Source of the DNA: Candidatus Eisenbacteria bacterium
GTDB lineage: Bacteria > Orphanbacterota > Orphanbacteria > Orphanbacterales > Orphanbacteraceae
Length of the DNA stretch: 64,000 nt
Assembly: GCA_016930695.1 (NCBI GenBank)
Contig: JAFGGD010000012.1
Coordinates: forward strand, 42,832 to 106,831
Direction of reading: 5' to 3'
This document shows positions 62,451 to 64,000 of this stretch, in pieces (position 1 is the first letter of the stretch; each line of letters starts with the position of its first letter). Position numbers and translations under genes: made by a program. The notes beneath the pieces were generated by a model. That model was not told the DNA's origin. It ran no database searches and saw only the letters and a program-made list of their open reading frames with translations.

Positions 62451-63662
62451 ATGGCGAAACGGTTCTACATCACGGCGAGACGCGGCTGCCCGAGGCGAAC
62501 CTTGGACGCGGGCCGCGCCGTCCTTTATCTCGAAGCGAACGGCTGGAAACCGGCGGAGGAGCCGGAGAACGCCGATCTTCTCCTCGTCTACACCTGCGGC
62601 GGATTCCCGAGCAGTGAAGACCGCTCACTCCGAACGCTCGAGCGTTTCCGGTTGGAGAGAAAGCCGGACGCCGAGCTGGTGGCGACCGGGTGCCTCCTCC
62701 GGATCCATCCGGAGGCGCTCCACGCGAGCGGGTATCACGAGATCCTTCCGGAGGAGTTGGAACGTCTGGACGGCATCATCGGCGCAAGGATTCCATGGGC
62801 GGCGATCCCCGACGCGAACGTCCCCCGCTCGGTGCGCGATCTGGAGCCTCTCACACCCGGCGACCGCCCCCCGGAATCGAGGCGCGCCCGCCTCGGCCGC
62901 CGGATCGCCCGCGCCGCCCGCCGGAGCGCCGCCGAGCCACGCCGCCCGGTCTCCCTCTTCGGCGGCGACGCCTTCCTCATCCGCATCGCCACGGGCTGCC
63001 GCGGACGCTGTTCCTACTGCGCCATCCGTATCGGCGCCGGCCCCCTGCGGAGCAAACCGCCGGAGAAGATCCTCGCCGAGTTCCGGAAGGGGCTCGACGC
63101 CGGACGCCGGCGCTTCGTGCTGATCGCCGAGGACACGGGATGCTACGGCTTCGACCTCGGCACCGACCTCGCCGCGCTATTAGAAAGACTTCTCGCCGAA
63201 CCGGGGGAATACGGAATCTTGGTGAACGATCTGAACCCGGCGCATTTCCTGTCGATGTTCGACCGGCTCCTCCCTCTTTTCCGCGATCACACCGATCGTT
63301 TCGAGACGATCATCCTCCCGGTTCAGTCCGGGAGCGACCGCATCCTGGAGAAGATGAGGCGGGAATACCGCGCCGGCGATCTGGCGGATCGGCTCCGGGA
63401 ACTCTTCGCCGCCGCGCCGGGCATCCGCGTCTCCACCCATGTCCTCGTCGGTTTTCCCGGGGAGACGATGGAGGACCTGGAAAAGACCCGCCTCTTCCTG
63501 GAATCGATCCCCTTTCACCGGATCGGGGTCTATTGCTACCAGGAAAGGAGCGGCGTCGAAGCGTTCGCTATCGATGGAAAGGTTCCCTTCGAGGAAAGCC
63601 GCGCTCGAGCGGAGATCCTCAAGAGAATGGGAACCAACGTTTCAGGTCCATTCGAGCCGTAA
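62451..63662 (+). CDS. MiaB/RimO-like radical SAM methylthiotransferase lacking TRAM
   Basis: 403 residues. N-terminal UPF0004-type domain with three Cys (C13, C49, C81) for the auxiliary cluster, then the radical SAM motif CRGRCSYC (C183, C187, C190) and later motifs (LPVQSGSDRILEKMRREY, THVLVGFPGET). The usual C-terminal TRAM domain that binds RNA in MiaB and RimO is missing: the protein ends about 15 residues after the radical SAM barrel. Between about 125 and 165 lies an Arg/Pro-rich stretch not typical of the family. It probably adds a methylthio group, but to an unknown substrate. Confidence 0.88.
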   Translation: MAKRFYITARRGCPRRTLDAGRAVLYLEANGWKPAEEPENADLLLVYTCGGFPSSEDRSLRTLERFRLERKPDAELVATGCLLRIHPEALHASGYHEILPEELERLDGIIGARIPWAAIPDANVPRSVRDLEPLTPGDRPPESRRARLGRRIARAARRSAAEPRRPVSLFGGDAFLIRIATGCRGRCSYCAIRIGAGPLRSKPPEKILAEFRKGLDAGRRRFVLIAEDTGCYGFDLGTDLAALLERLLAEPGEYGILVNDLNPAHFLSMFDRLLPLFRDHTDRFETIILPVQSGSDRILEKMRREYRAGDLADRLRELFAAAPGIRVSTHVLVGFPGETMEDLEKTRLFLESIPFHRIGVYCYQERSGVEAFAIDGKVPFEESRARAEILKRMGTNVSGPFEP

Positions 63663-64000
63663 AGCGGATTCCCCGGATCTCCCCCGCACAGACCGGCGCC
63701 GGGTACTTCCTCACTCATTCCGTTCGCGCAAAGAGAATCCTATACCGAACGGACGACACTCCTTGCGCTCCTCCCCGGACGGACGGCGTGATTCTTCGAG
63801 GAGAAGGGGCGGGACGGGGGCCCCCACCTTCCGCCGCCGGTCTCCCTCTCGGGGCCGTCTCGACTCGCCGGGCACCCACCGGAGCCCGCCTCCGTCGAGG
63901 TTATACAAAGCCAGTCGAGCTTATCGGGGCGGGCGGAGGTGGGTCGGCGAGCGAGAAGAGGGAGGATGCGGAAGCATCCGGACCGTGCCCCGAAGGGAGA
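63663..64000. other. Intergenic end of the window
   Basis: No convincing gene. The short frames are Arg/Pro/Gly-rich. A -10-like TATACA (about 63902) could belong to a gene beginning beyond the window. Nothing else stands out. Confidence 0.3.

Noticed and set aside
1..64000. CRISPR arrays, IS elements, prophage or integrase genes
   Set aside because: No regularly spaced direct repeats, transposase motifs or phage genes were found on either strand.

Overview
The window is high-GC, densely coded bacterial chromosome with no rRNA, tRNA, CRISPR array, transposase or phage gene that I can see. Five secreted proteins (ending at 1455, 15056, 16776, 22885 and 25764) finish with the same C-terminal FlgD-Ig-like tail (PNPFNP...SGRLVRTL...W.G.nd.G..v.SGvY). 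Such tails are typical of the Fibrobacteres-Chlorobi-Bacteroidetes (FCB) superphylum and related lineages such as Candidatus Eisenbacteria. With the high GC and a secreted Porphyromonas-type arginine deiminase, an Eisenbacteria-like organism is my best guess; this is inference, not a database result.

Layout. 1-1455 is the end of a secreted multidomain protein. 1553-12300 (minus strand) is one large redox and signalling cluster: a receiver protein with two AsnC/RAM-like domains, NuoE-like, NuoF-like and a 1233-residue ferredoxin/GltD/NuoG-type fusion, then a PAS histidine kinase overlapping an NtrC-like regulator with a visibly decayed AAA+ domain. 12688-16776 holds a small membrane protein, a secreted nuclease-like protein and a secreted beta-helix protein. 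16944-19335 is a translationally coupled trio: methyltransferase, membrane protein, THEP1-like P-loop NTPase. 19427-20446 holds two small envelope proteins of unknown role. 20660-22713 is a deacetylase and glycosyltransferase pair. 22885-27506 encodes a secreted M1 peptidase and a peptidylarginine-deiminase homologue. 27681-37329 holds a MATE transporter, patatin, FIST protein, M3 oligopeptidase, SDR and homodimeric pyruvate dehydrogenase E1. 37401-45126 holds a Lon-related protease with a lysine-rich tail, a small membrane protein, a MacB-type permease with its fusion protein, and gamma-glutamyltransferase. 45420-48208 is EF-G coupled to a P-loop ATPase. 48271-63662 holds an M32 carboxypeptidase, a secreted PepF-like peptidase, MoaD-MoaE fusion plus endonuclease III, a Tricorn homologue, adenosine deaminase, HflK/HflC, a sodium/alanine symporter, an isoprenylcysteine methyltransferase-like protein and a TRAM-less methylthiotransferase.

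How it fits together. The density of peptidases (M1, two M3, M32, S41/Tricorn, gamma-glutamyltransferase, Lon, plus HflKC) with an amino-acid symporter suggests a heterotroph that degrades protein and peptides. Reduced cofactors from amino-acid and pyruvate oxidation would feed the NuoE/NuoF/GltD-type complex, which looks built to move electrons between NADH, NADPH and ferredoxin. The most interesting candidates for undescribed biology are the regulator-bracketed transhydrogenase-like cluster, the methyltransferase/membrane/THEP1 trio and the EF-G-coupled ATPase.
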